In this document: positions 35,479-45,202 of the stretch, piece after piece
How positions within the stretch are numbered: position 1 is the stretch's first letter
Layout of the letters: every line of letters begins with the position of its first letter
Source: Acidobacteriota bacterium
GTDB lineage: Bacteria; Acidobacteriota; Terriglobia; Acidiferrales; UBA7541
Assembly (NCBI GenBank): GCA_003223215.1
Contig: QHYH01000100.1
Coordinates: 82,387-146,386 of the forward strand
DNA length: 64,000 nt
Reading direction: 5' to 3'
Made by a program: the position numbers and the translations under genes
The notes under the pieces: model-generated
Told to the model about the DNA's origin: nothing
The model's database searches: none
The model's input: only the letters and a program-made list of their open reading frames with translations

Positions 35479-38013
35479 ATGTCTGAAATGGCCTCTGAGT
35501 CACTGCTAAATTTCGTTGGAAAATACACGAAAAATGACCGGGAAGTCGCCGTGTGCCAGCGGCGTGGCTATCGCATGGAGAGTTGGACCTATGCGCGGAT
35601 TATCGGACAGGCGAACCGCGTAGCCAGGGAGCTTGAGGTTCGCGGGTTGGGGAAGGGCGATGCGGCCCTATCGTGGGGCCCCAACTCAGCGGAATGGATC
35701 GTCGCGTTTCTCGGATGCGTGCTTCGTGGCGTGGTCATTGTGCCAATCGATGATGGTTCGGCTTTGCAGTTCGCGGAGCGAGTCGCTCGAGAGGTTAAAG
35801 CAAAGTTCGTGTTTCGAGCGAATGCGCATCAGGAAATGGACGCCCTTCCTTCCCTTTCCTTTGAATCTCTTGGGGAAATGACTGCAAAACACGATGCCTC
35901 TTTTTATCCATCGCCTCAACTGTCGCGTCAAGATACGCTAGAAGTCATTTTTACTTCCGGCACGACCGCCGAGCCTCGCGGCGTGGTGATATCGCACGGA
36001 AACATCCTGGCGAACATCGAGCGCCTCGAACTGGAAATCCACAAATACCTTCGCTACGAGCGGCTAGTTCATCCGCTCCGTTTCCTGAATCTGCTTCCCC
36101 TGAGCCACGTCTTTGGCCAGATGCTTGGCGTGTTTATTCCGCCGATGCTCCGGGCCACGGTGGTCTTCACCGATTCTCTGAAGCCAGCCGATCTGGTGGA
36201 TACCATCCGGCAAGAGCGCGTCTCCGTATTGGTCGCGGTTCCGCGATTCATCGAATCCCTTCAGCGGGAAGTGGAACGTTGTGAGGAGCGAGACGGAAGG
36301 CTGGAGACATTTCGCAGGAATTTCGCGCAGGCGGAAAAGCAGCACTTTCTTCTCCGTTGGTGGCGATTCCGGCGCATTCACAGGCATTTTGGCTGGAAAT
36401 TTTGGGCCTTTATTTCCGGCGGAGCCGCTTTGCCGGAGCAAGACGAAACGTTTTGGAACCGCCTGGGATACGCCGTGATTCAAGGATACGGAATGACCGA
36501 GACCGCTTCGCTCATTAGCTTGAATCATCCTTTTCGTTCGGCGAGGGGATCGATCGGCAAAGTATTCCCAGGCATGGAGGTTCGTGTTGACGACAACGGT
36601 GAGATTCTCGTCCGTGGAGAAGGCGTCGCCAAAGCGTACCAGCACAACGGGCAAGTTCAGTCCTTAGCGGGACCGGATGGATGGTTCCGAACGGGAGACG
36701 TCGCCGAGAAGGACGAGAATGGCCGCTTGTACTTCAAGGGCAGGAGGAAGAATGTCATCGTTACGCCGGCGGGCATGAACGTTTACGCGGAAGACTTGGA
36801 AAAGGCGTTGCAGCGTCAACCGGGCGTTAGAGACTGCGTTGTAATCGGCCTTGAACGCGGCGGCAACGCCGAACCGTATGCGGTCCTGGTGATGAGTGGC
36901 CCCGGCGCGAACGCGGCGTCGGCTGTCGAACGGGCAAATCAAACGCTGGCCGAGTATCAGAAAATCCGCCGCTGGTCTGTTTGGCCGGAACCAGATTTTC
37001 CCAGGACTCCAACGCAAAAGCCCATCCTTCCCGCGATCCGTGAGGTGGTCCAAAAGACGGCCGCACTCGGGAAGACCCCGGACGGTGACCCTCTGCCCGG
37101 CCTGATCGCGCAAATCACCGGTCGCCCGGTTCAGGCGAACTCCAAGGATACGAACCTGGAGGCTGATTTGCAGCTCTCCTCCCTAGATCGCGTCGAGCTG
37201 ATGAGCGTTCTGGAGGAGCGATACCAGGTTCACCTGAATGAGGCTCAGTTTGAAGATACTGCAACGATCGGTCAACTCGAGAAACTCATCGCCCAGGGAA
37301 CGGCTTCAACAACCGAGTATGTCTATCCTCAGTGGCCCCAACACTGGGCCATCACGGCCATTCGGCTTGCCGTCTACTACTTTCTGGCTTGGCCTGCCAC
37401 TTACCTTCTCGCGGCGCCCCGCATTCGCGGCCGCGAGAATTTGCGCGGATTGCAAGGTCCAGTCCTAGTCGTTTCCAATCACGTCACCTACCTCGACATC
37501 GCATGGATTCTACCAGCCCTGCCCGCGCGGATTCGGAACAGGCTGGCGACCGCCATGCGGGGTGAGCGGCTTGCGGAAATGCGCCGGCCGACAAGCACGA
37601 AAAGCTTGTTCGAACGCTTCATGGAACGGCTGAGATATTTTCTTGCGCTTAGCCTTTTCAACGTTTTTCCGCTTCCGAGGCAATCCGGTTTTTTGCGGAG
37701 TTTCCGCTTCGCAGGAAATCTTGTAGATCGCCGCTGGAACCTTCTCGTTTTCCCGGAGGGCCGAACGACCGAGGACGGCAAAATGGCTCCGTTTCGCTCC
37801 GGAATCGGTCTGCTTGCCAAGCAATTGGGCATTCCGGTCGTGCCAGTGTACCTGGACGGGCTGTTTGACCTGAAGCAGGCTGAGCGGATCATCACTCGAC
37901 CCGGTCATGTGCGCGTGACAATAGGATCGCCTATCCGTTTCTCCCGCGAGGAGGATTCCGACACTATCACCCGCGAACTCGCGCGTAGGGTCCGAGAGCT
38001 TCAGCCCGTTTGA
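35479..38013 (+). CDS. Acyl-ligase / acyl-carrier / PlsC acyltransferase fusion
   Basis: 844 residues in three parts. An AMP-binding acyl-CoA/ACP synthetase comes first (IFTSGTTAEPRGVVISHGN at about 158-176; GYGMTETAS; GRRKNVIVTPAGMNVYAEDLE). An acyl-carrier domain follows with the phosphopantetheine Ser in LSSLDRVEL near residue 567. A 1-acylglycerol-3-phosphate acyltransferase ends the protein, with a hydrophobic segment (YYFLAWPATYLLAA), NHVTYLD near 667 and FPEGRTTEDGK near 758. The enzyme would activate a fatty acid, load its own carrier and transfer the chain to a lysophospholipid. E. coli Aas has acyltransferase and ligase in the opposite order and no carrier domain. The ATG at 35479 has only a weak ribosome binding site. 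Confidence 0.9.
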   Translation: MSEMASESLLNFVGKYTKNDREVAVCQRRGYRMESWTYARIIGQANRVARELEVRGLGKGDAALSWGPNSAEWIVAFLGCVLRGVVIVPIDDGSALQFAERVAREVKAKFVFRANAHQEMDALPSLSFESLGEMTAKHDASFYPSPQLSRQDTLEVIFTSGTTAEPRGVVISHGNILANIERLELEIHKYLRYERLVHPLRFLNLLPLSHVFGQMLGVFIPPMLRATVVFTDSLKPADLVDTIRQERVSVLVAVPRFIESLQREVERCEERDGRLETFRRNFAQAEKQHFLLRWWRFRRIHRHFGWKFWAFISGGAALPEQDETFWNRLGYAVIQGYGMTETASLISLNHPFRSARGSIGKVFPGMEVRVDDNGEILVRGEGVAKAYQHNGQVQSLAGPDGWFRTGDVAEKDENGRLYFKGRRKNVIVTPAGMNVYAEDLEKALQRQPGVRDCVVIGLERGGNAEPYAVLVMSGPGANAASAVERANQTLAEYQKIRRWSVWPEPDFPRTPTQKPILPAIREVVQKTAALGKTPDGDPLPGLIAQITGRPVQANSKDTNLEADLQLSSLDRVELMSVLEERYQVHLNEAQFEDTATIGQLEKLIAQGTASTTEYVYPQWPQHWAITAIRLAVYYFLAWPATYLLAAPRIRGRENLRGLQGPVLVVSNHVTYLDIAWILPALPARIRNRLATAMRGERLAEMRRPTSTKSLFERFMERLRYFLALSLFNVFPLPRQSGFLRSFRFAGNLVDRRWNLLVFPEGRTTEDGKMAPFRSGIGLLAKQLGIPVVPVYLDGLFDLKQAERIITRPGHVRVTIGSPIRFSREEDSDTITRELARRVRELQPV

Positions 38014-38633
38014 GAATACGATGTGCGCTTCGAGGCCAACAGGAGGCGAATCGTCAGGAACAGCACCACAAGAGTGAGAAGGACACCCAGCGAGGCCCAT
38101 TTTTGAGTCGAAATAAAGTGCTTTGCCGCTGTGCCGTAGCGTGCCCCCAAGAATCCCTCGAACAAAAACAGGCAGCCGCGCCCGAGGAGCGTGCCAACGA
38201 TAAACGTGGCAAGCGGCACCTGAAAAACGCCTTGAGCCACCACAAAGGGCTTAAACGGCACCGGAAATGGGGCGACTGCAGGAAGAAAGACGCACGCCAT
38301 GGGGTGCCTCTCGACCAGTTTTCGAATTCTGCCCGGTGGATGGCCCTGGGTCTTGCGGTAATAGACCTGTCCCCCTTTTCGCGCAAGATAATAGATCCAC
38401 AGGCATCCCGCCACGGAGCCAAGGGCCGCCATCGCCGCGTAAAACGGCATGCGCATCGGATGGAGGCTGGAAAGGTCAAAGAGGATTAGGTCGGTGACTA
38501 ACGGAAGTGGAACAAACGAAGAATCAATGAACGCCGCAAACAGCAATCCGATTCCGCCCAATGCGGGCAAGCTTGCCATCAACCAAGATTTGAGCCGCAC
38601 CCAACCCACAATACGACCTACTCGACCGGTCAC
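38001..38633 (-). CDS. VTT-domain (DedA/YqaA-like) membrane protein
   Basis: 210 residues with about four hydrophobic segments (LGGIGLLFAAFIDSSFVPLP, FYAAMAALGSVAGCLWIYYLA, LATFIVGTLLGRGCLFLFE, LGVLLTLVVLFLTIRLLLA) and the VTT-type turn VAPFPVPFKPFVVAQGVFQVP. The family includes phospholipid scramblases and flippases of the inner membrane. It is convergent with the acyltransferase fusion and overlaps it by 13 bases, which links it by position to lipid handling. The start is a GTG. Confidence 0.85.
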   Translation of the reverse strand: MTGRVGRIVGWVRLKSWLMASLPALGGIGLLFAAFIDSSFVPLPLVTDLILFDLSSLHPMRMPFYAAMAALGSVAGCLWIYYLARKGGQVYYRKTQGHPPGRIRKLVERHPMACVFLPAVAPFPVPFKPFVVAQGVFQVPLATFIVGTLLGRGCLFLFEGFLGARYGTAAKHFISTQKWASLGVLLTLVVLFLTIRLLLASKRTSYSQTG

Positions 38634-39261
38634 CTGGTTGTCGATGCCTGTTCGGGAAGTGACAGATAGAATCTCACGAGAGCACTATGCCGGACGGGTT
38701 AATGTCCGGCCTTTCGTCCGGCTGTCGAATAGATGCTTCTCGGGCTTAAATGGCTACAAAAAAGTTCCAGGCACAGATCGCGATTTTTTGTCACGCCGGT
38801 GGATCTGCTGAATGACTTCACAAATCTCATTTCCAAGGACGGCCCTGGCGATCCCTTTGCGCAGGTCCAGCCGCTGCAAGAGTCCTTCGCTTCGGCTCTC
38901 CGGTTGGTTTTGCTGCGTGGGAATCTGCTTTTTACTTCTCGGCCTGCAGCGATACCACCGTGGGCAATGGCGACGTAGTCCTACCGTCGAACTGGCGGAT
39001 GCTCCGGTCCGCTTGAGAGCATCATCGGCGTGTTGCCGCGGAATATCCTTTGGGGAATCTGAAGCTGGCGCAAAAATTGTCGAGATGACCGCAGACATCT
39101 ACACCGACACTTCTGCGGCATTGAACCAAGCTAAGGAATTGCTGTGGCTTGACTCGTAACTCTAAAGACCACCCCTCAGCGTAGCGTTATTCCGGTTTGC
39201 CTGGTGCAAGCCGATAGATGGTCTCGCGTTCCGCCATTCTGATAGAATCGCAGCCTCTGCC
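38634..39261. other. Intergenic region with one hairpin, no gene recognised
   Basis: A 7-base-pair hairpin GCCGGAC/GTCCGGC at 38689-38710 lacks a T-run. Open frames of 80-115 codons on both strands have no ribosome binding site or family resemblance. The plus-strand promoter for the next gene should lie near the right end. Confidence 0.4.
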
Positions 39262-39278
39262 GGAGGTGGTCCTCCATG
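39262..39278 (+). promoter_or_regulatory. Self-paired Shine-Dalgarno before the CehA-like gene
   Basis: GGAGG (39262-39266), TGGT loop and CCTCC (39271-39275) form a perfect 5-base-pair hairpin ending directly before the ATG. Translation would need the hairpin to open. Confidence 0.55.
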
Positions 39279-41621
39279 AAATCGCAAAAGTTTAGCATTT
39301 TGCTTGTTGCATTTTTCGCGTTGTGTGCCCTCCTAACAGGAGCTGTGCCGCGCAAACCCGCACAGACGCATATGGCCCTGCAGCCCTTCGCGCAACAAGT
39401 GCGTCAAGTCGAAAGCGCGCTGAGGTATTTGGGCCAGCCCCTCGTGGAACAAGATCAAGAGGCCATCAACCGAGCGATCGGCGAAGTCGATGAAGCCACC
39501 GCCATCGCCCACTTGGAGCAGGTCCTCGACAAATACACGCTCGCGGTCGTCGACATTAATCCGGAGAGCCGCGTCAAGGTCCAGCCCGGTACCGCAAAAC
39601 CCGAATTGGTGGAGGCTGGCGCGCGCATCTTTCTCGCGAAAGTCCTCAACCACGCCGGCGTGACCGCCAAGCTCGAGGCGCAAAGTCCCAATGCCCTGCC
39701 GGTCCTAGTGCAATCCGACGGAAGCCCCCAGCCGCCCAGGAAAGTTGCGCCCGAAGACGTCCGCGACCGCTGGATGGATCTCGAGCTATACGACAAAAAT
39801 CCCATGTCGCCGCGGCTTTCCGGCCTACCACTGGAGTATCGGATTGTGACCATCTACAGCCGCGATTCCGGGCAGCGTTCGGCAGAGATTAGTTTCAATG
39901 TCGGGCAAGGCACGCAGGACCTTGGCTTTCGCAGCGATATCACCGTCGTGTTTACGGCTTTGCCCGCGCATACGCTCCGGCTGGAGGTGCGAGACGAGCA
40001 CGGCGCCCCGACGATGGCAGCGTTCACTATCCGCGACCGGTTAGGCCGCTTGTATCCCAATCCCGCGAAACGCCTCGCGCCCGATCTGTTCTTCCAGGCG
40101 CAGGTCTATCGCGCGAACGGAGACACCGTTCGAGTTCCGGCAGGCAGCTACACGGTGACGGCTTCGATGGGTCCCGAATACCAGCCTCAAACCAAGCAGG
40201 TCGAAGTAACTGCCGCAGGCACTAGCGAAGTTTCTTTTGCCATGCAGCGCTGGATCGATCCCCCGAAATACCATTGGTACTCCGGTGATCATCACGTGCA
40301 TGCAGCCGGCTGCTCGCATTATCAAAATCCGACCGAAGGCGTGCAACCGGATGATATGGTGCGCCAAATCCAAGGCGAGAAACTGAACGTCGGCGCGGTC
40401 CTTACTTGGGGCCCCTGCTACTACTATCAAAAACAGTTTTTCAGTGGCCAAGACCATCCTCTATCGAAGCCCGACGGATTGATGCACTACGATCTGGAAG
40501 TTTCCGGATTCCCTTCAAGCCATGCCGGACACTTGGTGCTGCTCGGGCTCACCAATCAGGATTATCCGCATTGCGTTCGCATCGAACAGTGGCCAACGTG
40601 GGATCTACCGATTCTGCGCTGGGCCAAATCGCAAGGCGCTATGACCGGCTTTGCTCACTCCGGCTGGGGACTCGAGTCCAAGTCGCGCGAGCTGCCCAAC
40701 TACCAAGTTCCCGGCTTCGACGGAATCGGCGCCAATGAATACATCGTGGACGTCACGCATCCCGACGCGGTCGATTTCATTTCTACGATGGACACGCCTT
40801 ATCTGTGGGAATTGAACATTTGGTATCACACCCTGAATGTGGGATTCCGCACGCGAATCTCTGGGGAGACCGATTTCCCTTGCATCACGGATGCACGCGT
40901 AGGTCAGGGGCGCATCTACGCCAAAGTGGATGGTCCGCTTAGTTACAGCGGCTGGCTGGAGGCGATCCACAACGGGCGAAGTTACGTCTCCGACGGCAGA
41001 AGCCACTTGATGGATTTTGCCGTAAATGATTTGGAAGTCGGCAGCAAGGCAAGCGAGGTAAAGCTCGCACAAAAGGGCACTGTCCGCGCCCGCGTGAAAG
41101 TCGCGGCTTTTCTCAATCCCGTCCCACTCGATTCCGACAATATTCCCTCCGATCGCGGAAAGCAGTACTGGAAGGCGGCGCTGACAGGCGCCTCTGAACC
41201 TGGCAACATCCGCGACCGCCCCATCGATCAAAACCCGTATTGGCACATCGAGCGAGCGCGCATCGGCAACACCCGTCAAGTGCCAGTCGAGTTGGTCATG
41301 AATGGCAAACCCATCGCTCGGAAAGAAATTCTTGCGGACGGCACCATCCAGGACGTCAGCTTTGACGCTCTGGTCGAGCGCAGCAGCTGGCTCGCTGTGC
41401 GCATCTTAGGCTCTTCGCATACGAACCCCATCTTTGTTTTGGTGGATGGCAAGCCCATTCGCGCTTCACGCCAGAGCGCGGAGTGGTGTCTGGCTGGCGT
41501 GAACCAGTGCTGGACTCAAAAAGCCCCGAAAATTTCCAAGGCCGAACTGCCGGATGCGCAAGCCGCCTACGACCACGCGCGCGAGGTCTACACCAAACTC
41601 ATCGCCGAGTGCCCGGAATGA
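39276..41621 (+). CDS. CehA/McbA-family exported metallohydrolase
   Basis: 781 residues. A signal peptide (SILLVAFFALCALLTGAVP) is followed by an alpha-helical N-terminal region, beta-sandwich domains (about 190-320) and a PHP-like metallohydrolase domain starting at HWYSGDHHVHAAGC near residue 334, with further metal ligands in FAHSGWG, GANEYIVDV and SGETDFPCITDARVGQGR. The family includes carbaryl hydrolase and many exported hydrolases of unknown substrate in soil bacteria. Nothing in the context tells the substrate. Transcribed alone. Confidence 0.85.
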   Translation: MKSQKFSILLVAFFALCALLTGAVPRKPAQTHMALQPFAQQVRQVESALRYLGQPLVEQDQEAINRAIGEVDEATAIAHLEQVLDKYTLAVVDINPESRVKVQPGTAKPELVEAGARIFLAKVLNHAGVTAKLEAQSPNALPVLVQSDGSPQPPRKVAPEDVRDRWMDLELYDKNPMSPRLSGLPLEYRIVTIYSRDSGQRSAEISFNVGQGTQDLGFRSDITVVFTALPAHTLRLEVRDEHGAPTMAAFTIRDRLGRLYPNPAKRLAPDLFFQAQVYRANGDTVRVPAGSYTVTASMGPEYQPQTKQVEVTAAGTSEVSFAMQRWIDPPKYHWYSGDHHVHAAGCSHYQNPTEGVQPDDMVRQIQGEKLNVGAVLTWGPCYYYQKQFFSGQDHPLSKPDGLMHYDLEVSGFPSSHAGHLVLLGLTNQDYPHCVRIEQWPTWDLPILRWAKSQGAMTGFAHSGWGLESKSRELPNYQVPGFDGIGANEYIVDVTHPDAVDFISTMDTPYLWELNIWYHTLNVGFRTRISGETDFPCITDARVGQGRIYAKVDGPLSYSGWLEAIHNGRSYVSDGRSHLMDFAVNDLEVGSKASEVKLAQKGTVRARVKVAAFLNPVPLDSDNIPSDRGKQYWKAALTGASEPGNIRDRPIDQNPYWHIERARIGNTRQVPVELVMNGKPIARKEILADGTIQDVSFDALVERSSWLAVRILGSSHTNPIFVLVDGKPIRASRQSAEWCLAGVNQCWTQKAPKISKAELPDAQAAYDHAREVYTKLIAECPE

Positions 41622-42317
41622 GCGCGCACTTTCACAAAATCGAAGCCGCACCCTCCTCCCTTTACTCCTCAACCTCATTAACCCTCAAACCGGCGATTAG
41701 CTACTTGTTGCCGATCGAGGAAATCAGACGCAGAACTTCCGCTTCCGAGATATCGTAGAGCTAGCGCGTCAATCGAAAAGCAACTGGCGAGAAGGAAATC
41801 AGCCGCTGCGCTGCGACAGCCACCGGACTCCTCGAAGCAGAGCAAAAGTTCCGACGCATCGAAGGCTATCAAGAGATTCTGTTGCTGAAGGAGCGCCTGA
41901 ACCCCTCGCGTATTCAGCAGAAGGAGGTGCGGATCGCCGAAGTCGCTTGAACTAGGTCGCCGGGAGCATTACCGTGCCACACATCGGGAGTCCCTGCAGG
42001 CACTCCTTCCTGCTCCTCCTTATTCTCGGTGAGTTGTCGCTTGATTCGTGGCGGTCTCTTTGAGGGAACCATGTGCTTACTCGCTTCGAGCGTCTCTCCC
42101 ATTCTCTGACTTGCGTTCCTGTTTGCACATTCTTTTAGACGCGGCGTAGCACACTTCCCCCAACTGATGCGCTACAGCCGGTGCTTGACTAGGCCTACCT
42201 CGGATCCGCCAGTACCTATCAAGCAAACCACCAGCCCTCGTCGCGGCTGAAGGCACTTCGCTCGCCGTCATCATCGTTCCGGTCTGGGCAAACACTGAGC
42301 CCGCCCGCGGTTGCCCT
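41622..42317. other. Intergenic region containing a transposase-like remnant
   Basis: Apart from the remnant at 41765-41950 I see no gene. A small hairpin GGAGT...ACTCC lies near 41980-42005. Confidence 0.4.
41765..41950 (+). pseudogene. Possible C-terminal remnant of a transposase
   Basis: An open frame without a start codon, bounded upstream by a stop at 41762-41764, ends ATGLLEAEQKFRRIEGYQEI followed by LLLKERL and a short basic tail. The pattern (A-x-x-L-L-E-A-E-x-x-F-R-R-I-x-G-Y) recalls the C-terminal end of some transposases, but I cannot assign the IS family with certainty. No terminal inverted repeats are seen. Confidence 0.4.
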
Positions 42318-43397
42318 TCAGTTTCGCTTGATGATAAAGGCAGTCTTATCGTCAATACGGTCCTGTTCGCCAGTCTGGCGCAGACGATCGTCTTTTTTCA
42401 CCGCGTATTCCAGCAATGCATTGCAGATTTCCTTTGCTGGCTGGCGATAGTGCTCACGCATTACCGACTCAAGTTGCTGGCGTTCTTCTTTGTCGCTGCC
42501 GTCATAGACCCCGTCGCTATAAAGGAAGAAAATGTCCCCCGGACTCATCAGAGTTAATTCGGCCACATCTGAAGACTTCGCCCGGTGCCGGAATTTGAGT
42601 GACAAATATCTGTTACGGTCCGGATGATCCTTCGGGATCTGCAGGCCGAGCGGCAAGAATTGCACCATCCGGCCTTTATCAATTTCCATGAACTTGCGGT
42701 ATTCGGCGGAGAACACTAGTGGGGGAGGATGTCCGAAATTGACGAATCGAAAATAGCCATGAGGGTGTACTTCACCATAAAGCATCGTTGCAATCTCTTG
42801 GGCGCTCTCCTTCTCGCTTATGCCGAGTGCGTTGCGAGCGGTCACCGACTGCGCCAATCGCAGGTTGAGCCTCTCGAATAACTCCGGTGTCGTCTTCCCT
42901 CGGCGGTCGAGTTCGGCGAGCATGAGGGCATGAAACGTGTCGTGGACCGTCGAGGCGATTTTCGCGGAAATGATCCCATGTCCTTGAGCGTCCACGAGCA
43001 GGACGCCCGCAGTTTCATAGAGCTCATGCACGTCCTCGGCTACGCGAATCTGTTCCGAGCTTCGCGCTTTTCTATACTCGGTTTCCATTTCGGGCCTGTA
43101 ATCCGGCCTTGATTTCAGCCATTCGACATGATCGTCAACCGAGTTGCGCGGCGGCGCACCTGCGGAGAGCGGCTCGAGAAACTCCTTTGATAGCCTCAGC
43201 GCCCGCTCGATGCGTGCATCGATGTCGTAGCGCTGCTGAAAATTTATGTATTCAAACAGGTCGCCGCCAACCGTTTCCGCGGGCACAGAATTACCGTACA
43301 TCTCGATTCCCGGCAGGTGCGGAATCGCACCTTCCACCGGCATCAGGCGCTTCCGCAGATATTCATCAATACCTGGAGCGGTGTAGGTTCTTGCCAT
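42318..43397 (-). CDS. SpoIIE/PP2C-type serine phosphatase
   Basis: About 360 residues with the metal-binding motifs of SpoIIE-like PPM phosphatases: VGGDLFEY near the N-terminus, LLVDAQGHGIISAKIAS in the middle, FVNFGHPPPLVFS, FFLYSDGVYDGSD and the final DDKTAFII. These enzymes dephosphorylate anti-anti-sigma or similar partner proteins. No sensory (GAF, PAS, HAMP) domain precedes the phosphatase; a long insertion (about 60-120) separates the first two motifs. I take the ATG at 43397; a TTG four codons upstream is equally possible. No partner anti-sigma gene is adjacent. Confidence 0.85.
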   Translation of the reverse strand: MARTYTAPGIDEYLRKRLMPVEGAIPHLPGIEMYGNSVPAETVGGDLFEYINFQQRYDIDARIERALRLSKEFLEPLSAGAPPRNSVDDHVEWLKSRPDYRPEMETEYRKARSSEQIRVAEDVHELYETAGVLLVDAQGHGIISAKIASTVHDTFHALMLAELDRRGKTTPELFERLNLRLAQSVTARNALGISEKESAQEIATMLYGEVHPHGYFRFVNFGHPPPLVFSAEYRKFMEIDKGRMVQFLPLGLQIPKDHPDRNRYLSLKFRHRAKSSDVAELTLMSPGDIFFLYSDGVYDGSDKEERQQLESVMREHYRQPAKEICNALLEYAVKKDDRLRQTGEQDRIDDKTAFIIKRN

Positions 43398-43924
43398 AAG
43401 AGAATCCAAGGGAAGTGGCGGTCACTCCTGTGATCTTTTCTGTGATCTTTGTCTACCCCATTCCATGACACGACGATGCGCGACTCCATGGAAGAGCGTC
43501 TATTGTACTTTGGTATGGGTCTCCGCCAGTGTCAATGGCGTGGCCCCCTTCAATAATGCGCTCTCTCCTCACTGTGGTTTGATCGTGCGCGTGGGAACTC
43601 CACAGAGGTGCCCCACGGATACCAAAGTATCCTCGATACCTTCGGCAATTGTTCCGCGGCAGCATTGACTCCAACATGCCTGGCTCGGTTCCACCCGACA
43701 TGGCAAGACGCGCGTACAAGCAGCCCGGCTCTTTGCGGCCGAACTTCCTGGGGGTCCGGATCACTACGCTAGTTTGCGCATGAGGTCGCTTCCGGCCGAG
43801 GTGGAACTGATTTTCGAGGTAGTGCAGTAAGATAGCACGTGGAAGTCCACGCAGGGCAAGGCCTAGTATGGACGTCTCCCGGCAGAGGTTAGAATGGTGA
43901 AGATGAAGGTTCGTAGGAGGCATC
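43398..43924. other. Divergent intergenic region with an 11-bp inverted repeat
   Basis: TACTTTGGTAT (43506-43516) and ATACCAAAGTA (43619-43629) are perfect inverted copies 102 bases apart. I see no gene. The promoter of the alcohol dehydrogenase gene should be near the right end. Confidence 0.4.
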
Positions 43925-44959
43925 ATGGCAACAACGAAAATCGCAATAGCACCAATGAAGGCGGCCCAGATTCCCAAGGGAGGAGCCGATTTCCAGATCG
44001 TCGAGCGCGAGATTCCTGCGCCGGGAGTAGGAGAGGTGCGCATCAAAGTGCAGGCCTGTGGCATTTGCCACAGTGACGTGCTTACGAAAGACGGTTTGTG
44101 GCCTGGAATTCAGTATCCTCGCGTTCCAGGACACGAGGTCGCGGGCATCCTCGACGAGCTCGGTGCCGGTGTTTCCGGGTGGACGAAGGGCCAGCGCGTC
44201 GGCGTCGGCTGGCATGGTGGCCACGACGGAACGTGCCTCGCTTGCCGGCGGGGAGATTTTGGCAACTGCCAGAACATGAAAATCGCCGGCATTAGCTACG
44301 ATGGCGGATACCAGCAATACATGGTGGCTCCTGTCGAGGCCCTGACGGCGATACCGAAAAGCCTAAGCGACACCGACGCCGCCCCGCTGCTCTGCGCTGG
44401 AATCACTACCTTCAACGCGCTACGGCACAGCGGCGCGATGCCCGGCGACCTCGTTGCCGTGCAGGGGATCGGCGGACTAGGTCACCTCGGAGTTCAATTT
44501 GCCCGCAAGTTTGGCTACAAGGTTGCCGCCATCGGGCGAGGATCCGAAAACGCCACGCTTGCAAAGAAACTCGGAGCGGAGGTGTATATCGACAGCAGAG
44601 CAACAAACGCGGCAGCCGAATTGCAAAAACTGGGTGGCGCACAGGTCATTCTGGCGACAGCCCCGAGCTCGAAAGCGATGTCCGACCTCGTCGACGGCCT
44701 GGGGCCGAACGGCAAGCTCATGGTCGTAGGTGCGGCTTTCGATCCCATTGAAGTCACGCCGATTCAGCTCATCACTGGGAGCCGAACGATTCAAGGCTGG
44801 GCCTCGGGCACGCCGGTGGATGCCGAGGACACGCTACGCTTCGCCGAATTAACCGGCGTGCGTCCCATGATCGAAACCTATCCGCTCGAAAAAGCGAGCG
44901 AGGCTTACGCGCGCATGATGAGCGGCAAGGCCGAGTTCCGCGTCGTTCTGACGATGTGA
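43925..44959 (+). CDS. Zinc-dependent alcohol dehydrogenase
   Basis: 344 residues of the medium-chain dehydrogenase family. The catalytic zinc ligands are the Cys in ACGICHSD and the His of PGHEVAG; the structural-zinc lobe reads GTCLACRRGDFGNC and has lost part of the usual four-Cys spacing. The Rossmann motif is VQGIGGLGHLGVQFARKFG. The closest general type is AdhP/AdhA-like NAD(P)-dependent alcohol dehydrogenase. GTAGGAGG lies close before the ATG. It heads a plus-strand run of small-molecule-handling genes. Confidence 0.9.
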   Translation: MATTKIAIAPMKAAQIPKGGADFQIVEREIPAPGVGEVRIKVQACGICHSDVLTKDGLWPGIQYPRVPGHEVAGILDELGAGVSGWTKGQRVGVGWHGGHDGTCLACRRGDFGNCQNMKIAGISYDGGYQQYMVAPVEALTAIPKSLSDTDAAPLLCAGITTFNALRHSGAMPGDLVAVQGIGGLGHLGVQFARKFGYKVAAIGRGSENATLAKKLGAEVYIDSRATNAAAELQKLGGAQVILATAPSSKAMSDLVDGLGPNGKLMVVGAAFDPIEVTPIQLITGSRTIQGWASGTPVDAEDTLRFAELTGVRPMIETYPLEKASEAYARMMSGKAEFRVVLTM

Positions 44960-45202
44960 GATTGGCGGAAGCGACAAACCTGCGAGCACGCGCCGCAAGG
45001 AACGCAGCTATCCGTGCGGCAAGACGTACGGCCAACCAAGTTGCGCGCAAGCGTGTTTCAGACGATCATAACCGGCAGGAGCCGCCTCTGTTCGCAAGAA
45101 GTATCGAACGGCACGCCTTAAGCGACAAGTGATTCTGCCGGTTGACGCCCCCATTCAAGAAATCTGACTCTCGATTTGAGTGAACGCACATGAGGAAAGA
45201 AC

